The notes under the pieces: model-generated
Databases searched by the model: none
The model's input: only the letters and a program-made list of their open reading frames with translations
Told to the model about the DNA's origin: nothing
Origin: Alligator mississippiensis
Lineage: Eukaryota > Chordata > Crocodylia > Alligatoridae
Reading direction: 5' to 3'
DNA: 64,000 nucleotides
Assembly: GCF_030867095.1 (NCBI RefSeq)
Contig: NC_081831.1
Span: 41,043,319-41,107,318 of the forward strand
Shown here: one piece after another, positions 23,322-36,191 of the stretch
How positions within the stretch are numbered: the stretch's first letter is position 1
Layout of the letters: each line of letters starts with the position of its first letter
Program-made: the position numbers and the translations under genes

Positions 23322-23992
23322 TGTGGGGACGCAGCCCAAGAGTTCAGCTGAGCGGTCACATGGACCCCAAGGCTAAGCACTTGTCCATGTAATTGTTTTA
23401 AAATAAATTTTCCTTCGCTTTTCATTAAATACATTTTCATTGCCATTCACTAATACACATGCAAATATATACTCATGCCATATCCTTCTCTAGAAAGGTC
23501 CAAAAGGCTATCTTTAGATCTCCTTCATTTCTCCCATCTTTTATTAAAAGTTTATCATCCCATTAGGAAGCAGAAACTGTATCATGTGATTTTAGGTGTC
23601 CAATCACTTGCCATAGCTATTAAATTGTCAAAGGGCTTGGACATGCTTACACCACTATAATCAGCCTTAATTTTGCCATAAATAAGGACCAGACACATGA
23701 TGTACAGCCCTATGCTTGTGTGACTGACTTAAATCTCCAGGAAAAAAATGTGGGGGAAAACTGCACCACTAAATCCAGTATGTTTGTGTGTATTCCAGTA
23801 GCATTTTGCCGTAGGCCAAAGGTCAGCAAGTACAGCCCATGGCCCAGAGCTTCTGTGGCATTTAATGGCAGACTTCTCTCACACCATGGTTGGAGAAGCA
23901 GTGGCAGTGGGAGCTTACCCTGTGCTGCAGAGGTGGCTGGGCCTCAGAGCTACCCCACCTTGGACCCAAGCTGAGCTATTCTGGCCTGCAGC

Positions 23993-24182
23993 CAGAAAAG
24001 GTTTTCAACCTGTGGTCCACAGGCCCCTGGGGGTCCACAGACTATGTCTAAGGGATCCACAAAAGATGACTATGCAAATAAAGTTTCAGATCCCACAAAA
24101 CACATTTCATTTCCAAAAGGGTCCACACCTCCATTTGAAAATTTTTAGGGGTCCGCAAATGAAAATAGGTTGAAAACCACTG
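23993..24182. mobile_element. hAT-Charlie-like non-autonomous element
   Basis: The right end, reverse-complemented, is CAGTGGTTTTCAACC and the left end contains 'ggttttcaacctgtgg', the classic hAT-Charlie-type terminus. The interior 'ggtccacaggcccctggggg' and 'agactatgtctaaggg' is typical of reptile hAT MITEs. No clean 8-bp target duplication is visible. Confidence 0.65.
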
Positions 24183-25851
24183 CTTTAGGCAAATAAGCTT
24201 GCCTGTCACTTAGTGGTGAGCAAGGATCAAGGTTTTCTGTTCACCACAGAAAATTGTGGAAAAACACATATTTTCTCATTTTAAGGAGAACAACGTGGGG
24301 AACGCATTCCACACTGCAAGGGGGGAGCAGGAGGAAAGCAATCAAGCAGGGGACACCACATGCATGTGTGTGCACACACATAACACATGGGAGCTGAGCA
24401 GTTTGGAGAGCAGCTCCTACAGCTCCCCACAGGTAAGTTGGGGGGGGGGGGTAAATTGAGGCCCCCATAGTGAGGGAGGGAGGAAGGGAGTTGGGCAGGG
24501 TTGGGGGCCAAACCAAAAATTTGAGTTGGGATTAGGAAAAAGGAGGAGAGGGATAAGTTTGGGTTAAAATTAAGTGAGGTTTTTCAGTGAAATGAACACC
24601 ACAACAGCAAGATTCACTTTAGGTCAAGTTCTCATTTTGTTTGACACCCTCTACTGCCCCCTGAAAAAACACTATCATTTTGGTGGGTTGTCTGAGTATC
24701 TTTCCATCTTTCTCTTTAATTGATGTGTGTTTTTAAATTAAGAATGGCTTTTAAAGAAACTGTTAAACTGTTGTCTTTGGGAAATGTCAAAATGGAACCC
24801 TTTCTTGTAAAAAAAGATCAAAGCAAAATATTCTGAGATTTTCAAAATGCTTCCCCAAGTACGGAGCATGAGGTACCTGCCAAATTGGAAACTCCCCCCA
24901 CAAAACTGTTTCTCAGTCAATTGACTATTTATCAGGAAACAAACTAATAAAAACCCTGTCCACTCTTGGGGGAAGTCTATCCTGCTTGCTGCTACATGTC
25001 CAGCTCTGAGAACTGCTGCTTTTAAGCTCAGTAGCCACCTGAACCTCCCCTGCTGTATGGATGGTTCCTCTGCAATGGGACCAGCCCTGAGGGTCCCTGC
25101 AGCCACTTCACCTTCTTTTTTCATTATAGCTGTACTTCTTGGGTGCCAGAGGGAAGCTATTTAAATAAAAAAAGATGCAGTTTATTTTTAGAACCCAGAG
25201 GATGTTCCTGCATCAGAGTATGACAGTTTTAAGTAGGTCAGACTAGCGACCTGAGATTCTTGAGTCCCCTTCAAAAGCATCCATCCGTCACTTATTATTC
25301 CAGTCACTTTCCTCACGCTCTGCTTTCTATTTGCAGCCAAGTCCCTTTGTCCCTCTTTGTATGAAGTTGGCTCTTGCTGTACATCTCAACACTAGATCCT
25401 TTCACTTCATTTGTACTGGTTGCTCCTTCCCCTCTGCTTACAACTCTTATTTTGGAGGATGGCAAAAAATTGGGGTAGACAATCTTTTCTTTCACCTGCT
25501 CCATGTCCTCCAGTCCTTTCTCATTGGTCAGTGTGCATTTTGTGACTTAGTAACTGAAAGGAGATTCTGTTGCTGTTTCCTAGGGCCTTCACCTTTAAAT
25601 GTGAAAGTAATTCCCTGTAACCAGTAAGGGGTGAAATACAAGGAGACTGCCATTTTGTGTTCCAGCTTGGATGCAGAATGCAGCAGAGTGAATGTCTTGC
25701 ACAGGGGCATTGCATATGTTTGTTCTTTGCTTACATCATTCAGAGCTTTGTGAATCTCTCATCATGTGCTCCAGGGTATTGTGTTCTACCTTTCATTTAA
25801 ATCTCTCCCAAATCCTCTCACATGTTCATTGCCTTGATTCCTCTCCTCTAC
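24183..25851. other. No gene recognised
   Basis: Non-coding sequence with short chance frames only. The start (24225-24300, 'ggatcaaggttttctgttcacc') resembles the terminus of the foldback element at 36636-36857 and may be a degraded relative. A poly-G run lies at about 24441-24450. Confidence 0.4.
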
Positions 25852-25856
25852 CCAAC

Positions 25857-26959
25857 TGTTACGGTGCAGGGTCCTGCAGGAGGGCTGTAATCTCCCCAAG
25901 GCCCCCTTCCTGTGCCAAATTGGCCCAAAGGGCACCCTCAATTCTCGCCCGCCATGTCTTTGATGATAAAATATATAATAGGGAGGCTGCCTTTACATCA
26001 TCTTGGACACAGTTCTGCTGTACTCTCTGATCCCATGGCTTCCTGAACCCCTTGTGGATCCCATTCTACAATGGGTGTTTTGGGGCACTCTAGCCTTATG
26101 GGCTGTGCGTGGCTCCAACCGCCCCTTTACCACGCCCCAAGCCTCGCAGATGGAACTGACATTGTTCGGTCTGCACCTTGTTATAATTTGGCCCCCTTGT
26201 CCTCCTTGGGCCCTCCGTGGCCCAGTGTCGCTCTGCACCCTCACTAGCACTCGGGGTTTCTGGAGCCCCTGTCTTGCACTGCGCCTTCCCTGGTGCCTAG
26301 GCCTTCCACAGCCCTGCAAAGTACTGCAGCCTCTCTGGCGAGGTGGTTGGTGCACCCCAAATGCTGCACCCTCTCTGGTGCTGGGGTTGGTGTACCCCAA
26401 ATGCTGCACCCTCTCTGGTGCTTCCCCCAAATGCTACACCTTCTCTGACGCAGGGGTCAGTGCACCCTGCAAATGCTGTGCCCTCTCTGGCACCGGGGTC
26501 CCCACACTACCGTGGGTCCCCTATGAGGCCTCCTCCTTCCACTAATAACCTCACCCAAACCACTGGTCTTAAACAGCAAACAAAACACAGGCCCCTGGGC
26601 TATAACATAAATCCAAGGTGCCTGGCTATAACATCTTTCAAGCCACCCCAGCGGTACTCCATCCCTCACCAGTATCAGATGCTGTACCTGCAGTCAGGCC
26701 TCTCTCCTTTGCTTGCTCTGGGAGAGCTCCTTCCCCCTTATTTGCTGACAGGGAACTGCCCACCTGACCTCAGCCCAAGGGTTTATATGGGAGCCAGGTC
26801 CTGCCCCTTCCTGTCAGCTGACTGCTGACAGGTGTGGGTCACTAGCTAGCTCTGGTTGCCCTGGTAACCAGCAGCTGGGCTCCTTACTCACTGCTAGGGG
26901 TCTTTCCCTGGCAGTTTCCCCTCTTTAAAAGGAGCAGGGCACCTAAGTGCTCTGTGACA
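25857..26959. mobile_element. Solo LTR with 5-bp target duplication
   Basis: The segment begins TGTTACGG and ends CTCTGTGACA, giving the TG...CA ends of an LTR. It is flanked by a perfect 5-bp repeat CCAAC (25852-25856 and 26960-26964). At 1103 bp, with no coding domain, it fits a solo LTR left by recombination. On the minus strand a TATAAA-like box occurs at about 26780, about 170 bases from that strand's start, which hints at minus orientation; this is not decisive. The family is unknown. Confidence 0.7.
26320..26510. repeat. Minisatellite-like tandem repeat inside the solo LTR
   Basis: About four imperfect units of 35-50 bp built on 'accccaaatgctgcaccc' and 'tctctggtgctggggt'. It lies within the LTR, probably in its U3 part. 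Unit lengths vary, with one short unit at about 26420. Confidence 0.65.
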
Positions 26960-26964
26960 CCAAC

Positions 26965-27603
26965 CCCTCACTCACTTTCCCCTCTTTCAGTACTTCCTAG
27001 ATATATCGGCTAGGAACAGACATCCAAAAAGCCTGAGCCTGAATTGTTTCAATCTTTGCAGGTTAGTCTAACCTGGCTGGGCTAAATCACTTTGTAACTG
27101 TACAAACATCCCAGACATGCAGGCACATGCCTGCAGTGGCTCAGGCCAGAAGCCAGGGGGTGCTAGAGCAGCCCTCCCTTCCCTTCTACTGTACTGAGCT
27201 GGGGGGAGGGGGTTGTCCAGGCCCCAGCAGGACAGTTTAATTAGCCCAGCAGGGAATTGATAACAGTGTTTATCACCCATAACTCAGTGTTTATCACCCT
27301 GTTAAGAAAGTAACAGAGGGATGTTACCAGCTACTTGTTGATTCCGTCTGTTAATTCTACCTGTTGATTCAGCACTGACAGTAGCCAGCTTGTGTTCTGC
27401 TAGCTAATACACAGATACCTCCTCAGCAAGGCAGAGGGGAGAAGGGAATTCCTGTATCAGGGAGTGCTGGGGGGGAGGGGGGAAGTGCAGCCAGGGAGTA
27501 GAGGGGAGGGGCCAGCTGTGCTGTGGAGCACAGAGCCCCACCCAGCCCAGAGAGCATAGTGGGATGCTGGGGGTGTCTGGTTTATCTTAAACCAGCAAGG
27601 GGC
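26965..27603. other. No gene recognised
   Basis: Intergenic sequence with a G-rich patch at about 27470-27500. No coding frame or transposon terminus is recognised. Confidence 0.4.
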
Positions 27604-27790
27604 CTAGGACAGACATTGCATAAACCAGTTTGAGCCAAATCAGTTAAGTCTGATACTACATTCAACCAGGTTTATCTCAAACCAGTTTCAGCCATTTTCA
27701 AACTGGTTTATGTGCACTGAACATCTGTTCTGTTACATGTTTAAATCAGTTTCTTATCACATAAACTGGTTTATATATGTCTGTCCCTAG
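27604..27790. mobile_element. Short MITE (AAACCAGTTT family)
   Basis: Left end CTAGGACAGACAT and right end, reverse-complemented, CTAGGGACAGACAT are inverted repeats. Both are followed inward by 'ataaaccagttt'. The interior repeats 'aaactggtttat' in both orientations. About 187 bp, no coding capacity. No convincing target duplication. Confidence 0.6.
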
Positions 27791-30700
27791 CCCTGATGGT
27801 GCATGCATGCTTTCACTTTCCACCATTGTAAAGGTATAATATCTTTTTATAATAAATGCTTTTGACTTGCCTGACACCGTTCAGCCAGACTCCCACAGGC
27901 CTGTGCAAGGAAAGTGCAGCGAGCACTTGGGATCCATTCTCAGTCCAATTAATCTCTAGTCATCATGCCTTAATTGCCAGGAAAGACATAAATAACCTTT
28001 CTTTAGCCATGAACCAACCTCCAAAAGTTCAGGGATTTGCTTTAGAGAACAACCCAAAAGGATGACCCTGCAAGCTACTTGAGCACTCTGGCCCCGTCCA
28101 GGCAAACACTTAAATATGTATTAAGTACTTCCACTGACCTCAGTGAGGTTACTCATGTGCTGTGATTAAGCACATGCTTTGTTGGAGAGAGACAATAGAG
28201 CTCAACAGCTTGCAAGAGTGAACCTTTCATGTTTATCTAAGTGGCCTGAGGTTTTCCTAGACCTGAAAAGTCAGCATTGTCTCATAAGACACTTGAAGCA
28301 TTGGCTTCTTTATATTCTGCCTGAAATACCCAGAGAAGGATCTTTCTGAGGGGGATCTTGGAACTTCTGCTCCTGGTTCCAGGTGAAATTAATGTTAACA
28401 AATTTTATCTGATTTTTTTTTAACCTTAAAACTGGTTTTTCTCAGCTTTGGCTTCTGATCTGGGTGAAATTTTCAGTTCTTATTCAGGTCAATATGGTCC
28501 TATCTCCCATAAAAACTACCAGTGCAGGATACCAACTTGCTTTCCTAACTATTGACTTTTGACTACTTCTCTCTTGGTCCATTATGTTTCCCAGTGAGAT
28601 TTTTTTCTCTTGAGTCAAGGCCTCCTTGGAGTTGTTCACAAGAGACTTTCGCCCCTGTTTTGGAAGTTCTGACAAGTGCTATTATGTTATTTGCATGTGA
28701 TGATTCAGGATATTTACATCTCTTTGTCCCTAATTAAAAGACACTTCAACCTTTGCCTGTAGGGGAACAGTTAGAGTTCTCTTGATCTATACCTTTGTTT
28801 TATCTGCGCCCATGTGTTTGTGAGCTGAGGCATAAAGCACAGTGTAGGATGAGCAAAATTGTGTGTGAATAATTATGTCTCACTCTGTTTTTTTAGTTAA
28901 CTTTACTGCTGTTGAAAGGCATGGTCCTGCTGGACCTGGAGATCAATGTCCTCCATCCACAGGGCAGTTATAATGTGAGTAGTAGAATATGCCTCAAACT
29001 TACTGGTGGAAAGGACCCTCTGAAGCAAGCAGAGGGATTCAGACTTCCTGCCCTCTGTCTTCGGGCAGCCAGTAAAAAGGGAAAGAGGGGCACTTTTCAG
29101 ATAGACCCTTAACCTCCAGGAAAGAAGTTCAGATCATGCACTCCTTTCACCAAGGCTAACTAGCAGTTTTCACTACCAACCTGGGGCTGATTGAAAGGAG
29201 AAGGTTCTTTAACCAGTCTCCTGAGTCCTTTGAGCTCTTGAGTTCTTTTGTTATTTTGCCCATATGGTGTCCAAATGTGCCTGGTGGGTGTGCAGTGTAA
29301 TGTACCAGCAGATGGGGTAGGATGGGGTACCAGCCTGGGCAGCACCGTACCTAGACCCCTGGTGGCCCTCGGTGAACTTTTACTACCGGGTCCCCCTTTA
29401 CCGGTGATAATGATAATAACAATTTTTAAATTACCACTTTCAGGACCCCTTTCTGTCTGGGCCCCAGGCAGCTGCACGGTTTGCCCATGCCTGTGTCTGG
29501 CCCTGAGCCTGGGAATGGGAATAGGTGCACTCTGTTAACAGAATAAATGGTGAGTGTGGCCACAGGAGGTTTTTGAATATATGTGTACTCTGTGTGTGCA
29601 TGCTGCCAGGCTGTTTGATTGACAGTGATAAATCTCTAGGAATGTTGGCCTAGAAAGTCTGAGAGAAGAGGGAAGAGAAGCACAAAACTGCTGATGTCAC
29701 CTCCTCCCCACACACACGCTTTAGATTCCCTCCTGCGGATGAACAGCTCTGTCAGAAGTGTTGCTGCCCTGGGGAGTATGTGAGTTCCCAGCATCCTCCA
29801 TTTCCTCCAAGTGGCAGCTGTCACCACTGAACAACTCCAGAATCAGAGCAAATGCATAATACCAGCAGGCAGGCCTGCTCAGCTGTGCTCCAAAACCCAC
29901 TTATTGTCATAAGTCATTAAACTTAAATTGATTAGAATCTCTGTCCTGGCCCTACCAGGGGGGAAGGGGAATTACATGCCAGAGCTGGGTGAGAGCAGAT
30001 CCCAACTTCATCTCTAAGTCTTTTAAAAAAATAGCTCTTACATCAGTGGGCCTCTGAAACAACAGAGACCAGCCAGACCCAAGCCACATCTTTGCACCTA
30101 GCCATCCATCTGTCCAGCTGTATCTTTCCATCAGAACTTTCTCGGCTTCAGGGTATGGCATATGGAAAGGTAAAAGCCAGCTCCTATGTAACAGCATCTT
30201 CCTCTTGCCTGCACACAAAAATTAATCCTTGTGCCACAGTGCAGGTGCCTGGGGCAAAGCATGAAGGAACAGGTGTTCTACACATTGCATTCCCATTTAG
30301 GAGCTCCTAGGAAAGTATGAAGAGTGGGAGTTACTCCTACTAAAGTCAGCAGCAATTTGTTTGGGTGATCTGTGAGGGACTATCAGGCCTGTCCTTGCCC
30401 TATATAAAAGTGTGATATTGGGATGGCCCTGAATTGCTGCCTGAATCAAGAAGGGGATTTAGTGTCTGTGTAAATGCCAGGGAGACTCATGATCACCAAA
30501 TACTAGGAAAAGACGATGAACACACCCAAGCTGGTTTCCATGCACCATGTTCCTTAGAATACACTTTCCCCTTGCCCCCCAAGGAATAGAGAGAGTCCTT
30601 TAACAATTGCTCTGAGAACCATCTCAGCTCAGACATGAGGAAAGTCCAAGTGAAAGTAAAAATTCCTGCCTTGCTGGAAATAGTTTAGGCTGCCTTCATT

Positions 30701-31845
30701 ATGGGATATGGTCCCAGCCCATCTCAACACCCAAAGAGTCTGCATGCTTTTCCCTTCTTCTGTCTCTCAAACCTGCTTGCAGCCCAGGCAGATTCCTGCC
30801 AAGAGGAGCTTAGTATTGAAAACCTTGGATGAGCCACTGGAAAGCAACCTGAGAGATTTTTTTCCCCTAGTTCCAAGTAACTGAACACCCTGCCTCTGGA
30901 GTGCTCCTAGACTTGGCTGGGACTATGCTTAGAATCTGGATTGCAATCTCTCATAGGGCAGATTTCCTGAAGCTGAAGTTCTCAAAAGAGTCTCCAGAAG
31001 TTAGGTGCATAATTCTCTTAGGTAGCACTAAAAATCCCAACTGTACATTTTCTTCCTTCCCATCCAAGATGCAAATTAGGATGCAGTTACTGCCATCCCC
31101 TCCATTTAGTTCTGTCAGGACTAGGCACACTTGCTTATGAGACCTTATTCCAACGCAGTTTCCTCAAGAGACTTCAGCTCCTTCTCGAAACTTTTCCATT
31201 TCACCTCCTTTAAATCCATCATCTTGATTTCTCCAAGACTTACCAGCAATGAACAAGATTAAGACTGCAGTTTAGTGGTGATTAAGATCTCTTTTTCCTG
31301 ATGTAGTGGCAGTTATCAGATTCCCCCTGACCATTCTCTGTTTCAGGGAGACCGTGTGTGTGTGTATATGTGTCTGGGCATTTCTGTTTCGATTAGTTTC
31401 TGAGCATAGTAGCTAGAGGGCACTGAGTGTGAAAATGCAGCTAGGAATGCCAACCCCCTCTGCATAGCAAGCACATACTGATTTGCTTTCAGCAACTGGG
31501 GAAAGGGAAGAGAAGTGTGAGTGAGGAGCAACTGGAATAGCTGGAAGGAAGACACCGTGCATAGTTGGAAATGCCCACACCTGCTGCCTGCAAAATGCAT
31601 TTCTTGGGTTCTGCAATAATGATCTCAACTTTCTGTGCTCTGGGGGCACATCGTGGGGACAAAATCCCAGAGCGAGGATTACAGGAGCATGAGCAGCATG
31701 GCAGCATCCAATGGCCTGCAGCTATCTGAGCATGGCCTTCATGTTCATATGCTAAGCAGGGCCAAGCTAGGTCAGTATTTCACGGGTGACTTCTCTGTTG
31801 CAAAAGGAACAGGGTTGGCATTTCCCTGTTAAGTCTACAGCCCCA
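27791..31845. other. No gene recognised; one possible interspersed repeat
   Basis: Four kilobases without a supportable gene. At 29325-29515 the words 'gggcagcaccgtacc', 'ccctggtggccctcgg' and 'tgtctggccctgag' resemble a degraded DNA-transposon MITE with imperfect inverted ends. The remainder is ordinary AT-rich sequence with chance frames. Confidence 0.35.
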
Positions 31846-32492
31846 GTTGCTATTGGAGAAAGGGGGTACCTTGCTGCTGGAGGTGCTGCCCATCAAATGA
31901 GACAGGAGCTTGACAGGAAAAAGGGTGGAGGTGTAGCTCTATATGTAAAGGAACAGTACACCTTATTGGAAGCTGAACTTGATACTAAGGAAGGGCCACT
32001 TGAGACCCTCTGGGTCAAGATACAGGGGGGAAGGGACACAGTGAAAGGGACCTAACTGTAGGAATATATTACAGACCTCTGAACCAAGATGAGAATCTAG
32101 ATCTGGAATCCTCCAGAGAACTGGAAGAGGCTGAAAAAGCACAGGATATGTCTGTCGTAGGCAACTTTAACTACCCAGAAATCTCCTGGGAAGAACACTC
32201 AGCCAGATCTGACTGGTCTCACAGATTGCTAACTTGTATCAACAAGCTCTATCTGTCTCAGGAAGTATACGGGCCTACTAAAGGAAATGAACTCTTAAAT
32301 TTAGTTTTGGCCAAGGGAGACAACCTGGTGAGTGATCTGACGATAGAAGGTAACCTAAGCGACAGTGACCACAACACTATCACTTCCATTGTCTGTCGTA
32401 GGGCTGGGAAATCTGTCAGTAAAGTACAAATTCTTGACTTTAAAAAAGCTGACTTCAATAATCTAAGGATTTTAGTGAATAATGCCCTATGG

Positions 32493-32919
32493 CTGTGGTG
32501 TTCAACCTTTTTAAGTAGGAGATCACCTTTGGCATTTAAAAGCAACCCAAGATCTACGGTGTGCTGCTGCCACCTCTCCTCCTTTGCCCCCTCCCCCCTC
32601 CCCCCCAGCAGGTAAGTTTGTGATGAGGGAAGGGGCAGATTGAGGCACAGGGAGAAAAAATGATTTGGGGGCGCGCCTCCCCAGCAAGTAAATTCCACCC
32701 AGCCAGGGCCACATTCAACTTCCCCCTGCTCCTGCCTCTGTGACACTGTCCCTCACCGTGGGGGCCTCAGTCTAGCCCCCGCCCCTTCCCTCCCCCACGG
32801 AATGACCTGCTGGGCTGGGGCGCACGCGTGGATACATGTGGGCACTCAGCCCCCACCCCACCCTTGGATCGGCTCGGAGATCTGCCGGTGGATCGAGATC
32901 CACTGGTTGGTGACCACTG
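32493..32919. mobile_element. hAT-Charlie-like MITE nested in CR1 (perfect 8-bp TSD)
   Basis: Ends CTGTGGTGTTCAACC and, reverse-complemented, CAGTGGTCACCAACC match the hAT-Charlie terminus. The flanking 8-mer CCCTATGG is identical at 32485-32492 and 32920-32927. 427 bp, with a GC-rich interior and no transposase. Removing it rejoins the CR1 endonuclease region to its linker. Confidence 0.85.
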
Positions 32920-33933
32920 CCCTATGGTATCATGGACCACAGGGAAAGAGTGTGGATGAAGAGTGGTCATTCCTCAAGGACACAATCCTTGGTGCACAGA
33001 AGTTGTCTATAGCTGTACACAAAAAAGGTGGCACAGGGGCTGGGCGGCCATCTTGGCTTAATAGAGAACTCACAGATCTTCTGATAAAGGAAAGGGAGGC
33101 TTACCCATGATGAAAGCTAGGATTAGGCCCCAAGGAGAACTACATAAGATTGGCCCACGCCTGTAGGGGGCAGATTAGAAAAGCAAAGGCGGTGACCGAA
33201 TTCAGTTGGGAAACTGGTTACAGGGTCAGACCCAGAGAGTAGCCAGTGGGATCCCCCAGGGTTTGGTACTTAAACCAGTGCTTTTCAACATTGTTATCAA
33301 TGATCTGGATGTAGGGGTAAAAAACACACTGGGAAAGTTTGCCGGTGACACGAAGCTGTGGGGAAGTGCGGCCATGCGTCAGGGTAAGCTGATGATCCAG
33401 GTGGACCTAGACAGATTAGTTAGATGGGCAGACCAAAACCAGATGCTGTTCAACACTGAGAAGTATAAAGCGCTCCATCTGGGGAGGAAAAATCTGCAAC
33501 AAACTTACAGGTTCAGTGGTGCTATGCTAGCTAGCACCACATCCAAAAGGGACCTGGGGTCATAATTGACCATAAAATGAATATGAGCCACCAGTGTGAT
33601 GCTGCAGTTAGCAGAGTAAACAATACACTAGCATGCATCAACCGATGCATCTCAAGCAAAACTAAGGAAGCTATTTTCCCGCTCTACTCAGCATTGGTGA
33701 GGCCACACCTGGAGTGTGGCATCTAGTTCCGGGCACCACAGTTCACAAAGGATGTGGAGAAGCTTGAGAGAATCCAGAGAAGAGCCACTCGTATGATTAG
33801 AGGCCTGAAGAGCAAGGCATATGAGGAAAAGCTGACAGATATGGGACTGTTCAGCCTAGAAAAGAGAAGACTTCAGGGGAATTTGGTAACAGCTTGCAAA
33901 TGTATCAGGGGTGAGCATCAGGGGGCTAGGTGA

Positions 33934-34508
33934 TAGGCCTGTGTGAATAGGCAGCTATTTGATTTGGCTTTGGATCCGGCTGCTTTGGATGCCAGGGATC
34001 CGATCTGGAGCTCTGGATCGGTTTCCCGCTTTGATTCGGCCGAAGTGGCTCCCCAAACCCCTGCACCTATCTCCTTGAAACTTGGCAAACTTTGTGGCCT
34101 CAGCAGGGGCCAACATCCCTGCAGTTTTCACCTCCCTGTGGCATAACACACACACGACATGAGTTTTACTTTCAAGAATTTGGGGTGCAGTTCCCCCCGA
34201 GCCCCTGCACCAATCTTCTTGAAACTTGGCAAGCTTCATGCTCTCAGAAGGGGCTACCATCCCTGCAAGTGTCATCTAAATTGGACAAAAAACAACAAAG
34301 TTATAGATATTTCATTGATTCCCCATTATACCCTATGGCTAGATCTCTGAAGCAGCTCCAAAGCTTTTCTGAAGCAGTTCAGAAGCTCCAAACCACTTCG
34401 GAAAGCCTAAAGAAGCCAGCACTTCAATCCGGACATGCTACTTTGGCATCCAAAGTGTCCGAATCTTCTCCGGATCCGAAGCACAGTCGGAAGCCTTGCA
34501 CAGCCCTA
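33934..34508. mobile_element. hAT-type MITE nested in CR1, TAGGGCTGTGC family (perfect 8-bp TSD)
   Basis: Left end TAGGCCTGTGTGAATAGG and right end (reverse complement) TAGGGCTGTGCAAGGC. The flanking 8-mer CTAGGTGA is identical at 33926-33933 and 34509-34516. The interior holds two copies of the 130-bp unit also found in 4472-5492. The sub-terminal words are 'ggatccgg' and 'ttcggcc' instead of 'gaaacagtttc'. 575 bp, no transposase. Confidence 0.85.
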
Positions 34509-34817
34509 CTAGGTGAACAACTATTCACCAAAGCATGCCAGGGGAAAACCAGGAGCAGCAGTCATAAACTCCTATAAGAAGGTATCAGGGTGGATATAAA
34601 GAAAAACTTCTTCGTGGTTCATTTGACCAAACTCTGGAATACACTCCCAGTGGGGATGGTGCAGGCACCTATCCCTGGAGATCTTCAAAAGGAGACTGGA
34701 TGCACACCTTTCTGGGGTTATTTGACTCCAGCAGTCTTTCCTGTCCAGAGCTGTGGGGCTGGACCCGATGATCTCATGAGGTCCCTTCTAAGCCTAAACT
34801 TCTGTGAATCTGTGAAG

Positions 34818-35759
34818 TCCAGAAACCTTGGACTCTTTCAAGATCCTGTAAGAGAGAGATTCTGCAAATCCCAGCGTGCCTAGTGAAATAGAAGGTAAGC
34901 TTACATTCTCCCCAAGTAGAAAGTAAGCTCTTCTGCAAGGAGCAGAAAAAGGAGGAGTTGTGCTCTTGCACCTCTCCCACCCCGCCCACCCCTTCCAAGC
35001 CCTGAGTTTGGGTTGCTATTGTCTGATGCATGTCTTACACAATCAATGCCATCTCAGTCTGCTGCCCTTCACTTCTTACCTTAAAGTGTTTAGCTGAACA
35101 CAATAGGAGCTGGTCTGCATAGGACAGAAGGAGAAGTGTCTCTGTATTTGGGGTGAGCCAAGTGGGGGTGTTTTTGGTTTTGCCAGAGCCAATTCCAAAA
35201 CAGCGGTGATTCAGAGCCAGCTCTGAAGGTCTCTAACTCTGGCAGGTGGAATTCAGGTTCAAAGCTTCCAGCGTGGCACTATTCTTGCCTATACTGAGCA
35301 ACATCCCAGACAATGGGGGACCAACAAGTGAGAGGCCTGCCCTAAAGGTAAAGTCTCAGGGAAAGCACTGCTTTTCTGTTTTGATTGCACAGGGGAGCTC
35401 TGGTTCATGACTGGGGCTTCTAGGTGCCTCCCCAGTATAAATAACAATGATCTATTGCAAAATGAAGATCCCCACCTTCTGCTGGGTTCTCTTCTTTCTT
35501 CTAAGAAAATTCTTCTCAGGACAAAAGCAAATGCAGCAGTCACTGGAGATTCGTAGAAAAAGAAAATGAAAATCAAATGGAGCTGAACAGACTGTGGGGG
35601 AATTCCCAGTCGGGTTTGGGGAATTTCCATGGGAATTTTCATAGCTCAGTCTTGCAGGTAAATGACAATGAATTTTCTCCTAAGCGATGATGTGCACTTT
35701 CTGAGGCTTGTATCCATAAGGGATGGCATCTTCCAAATGAGGGCATGATTCAAAACCTA
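34818..35759. other. No gene recognised
   Basis: Non-coding sequence between the CR1 and an LTR-like segment. Open frames are short and without motifs. Confidence 0.4.
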
Positions 35760-36191
35760 AGATTGTGAGTGGCTCAGCCAACAGTATAAAGTCTCAGCGC
35801 GCCCAAACAGCGGTAGAGATGTTCGAGATCGACACTGGGACCATCACTTTCAACTCGAACAGTCAGAGACTGAGGTCACAATGAAGATTGCACTGGACCA
35901 TGCCTCACCGGCCAGAGTCAACTCACAAACTCGGGAACACCTGACTTGTGAGAGGCTAACAAAGCCTAATTAGACAGAAAGTGCGCATGCTTGGCAACTG
36001 GCTCTGACCCATAAGTGCCGATGATATATGTTTATGTTTGTGGTGTTATTGTATGTTATAGTCACATTTTGTGTTTTATTGTTATTTGTAACCATCCCTT
36101 TGTTGTTAAACACGGTTGTTTAAATAAACCTTATCCACGATCTAACCCAGAAATCTCTAGAACCTTCTCTCAGATCCGGCCGACTATTATT
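35760..36191 (+). mobile_element. LTR-like segment with TATA and polyadenylation signals
   Basis: A TATA-like box (agtataaagtc, about 35782-35792) is followed about 340 bases later by AATAAA (36123-36128) and an end 'gggccatgaca'. This spacing fits a promoter-to-polyA LTR. No flanking target duplication could be fixed, so the left edge is approximate. It could instead be the end of another retroelement. Confidence 0.35.

Larger units (their letters stand above)
31846..34817 (+). mobile_element. CR1 LINE split by two hAT insertions
   Basis: This is one CR1 copy in three pieces: 31846-32492, 32928-33933 and 34517-34817. The first encodes endonuclease fragments (KKGGGVALYVKEQYTLLEAE, VGNFNYPEISWEEHSA, SDSDHNTITSIV). 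The second encodes a reverse-transcriptase C-terminal half (SGIPQGLVLKPVLFNIVIND, FAGDTKLWG where the family has FADD, VRWADQNQMLFNTEKYKALH). The third encodes the 3' end with 'ggacccgatgatctcatgaggtccctt'. About 33195-33210 marks an internal deletion joining the linker to mid-RT, so the fingers and first palm motif are gone. Stops are frequent; the copy is dead and older than both nested insertions. Confidence 0.85.

Noticed and set aside
24738..25124. 128-codon minus-strand frame
   Set aside because: No motif, no splice context and not conserved in appearance; a chance frame.
26003..26828. 180- and 161-codon overlapping frames
   Set aside because: They fall within the solo LTR and its minisatellite; no gag or pol motif.
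28912..29112. Possible exon with upstream pyrimidine tract
   Set aside because: The translation has no recognisable domain and no partner exon. Too weak to call.
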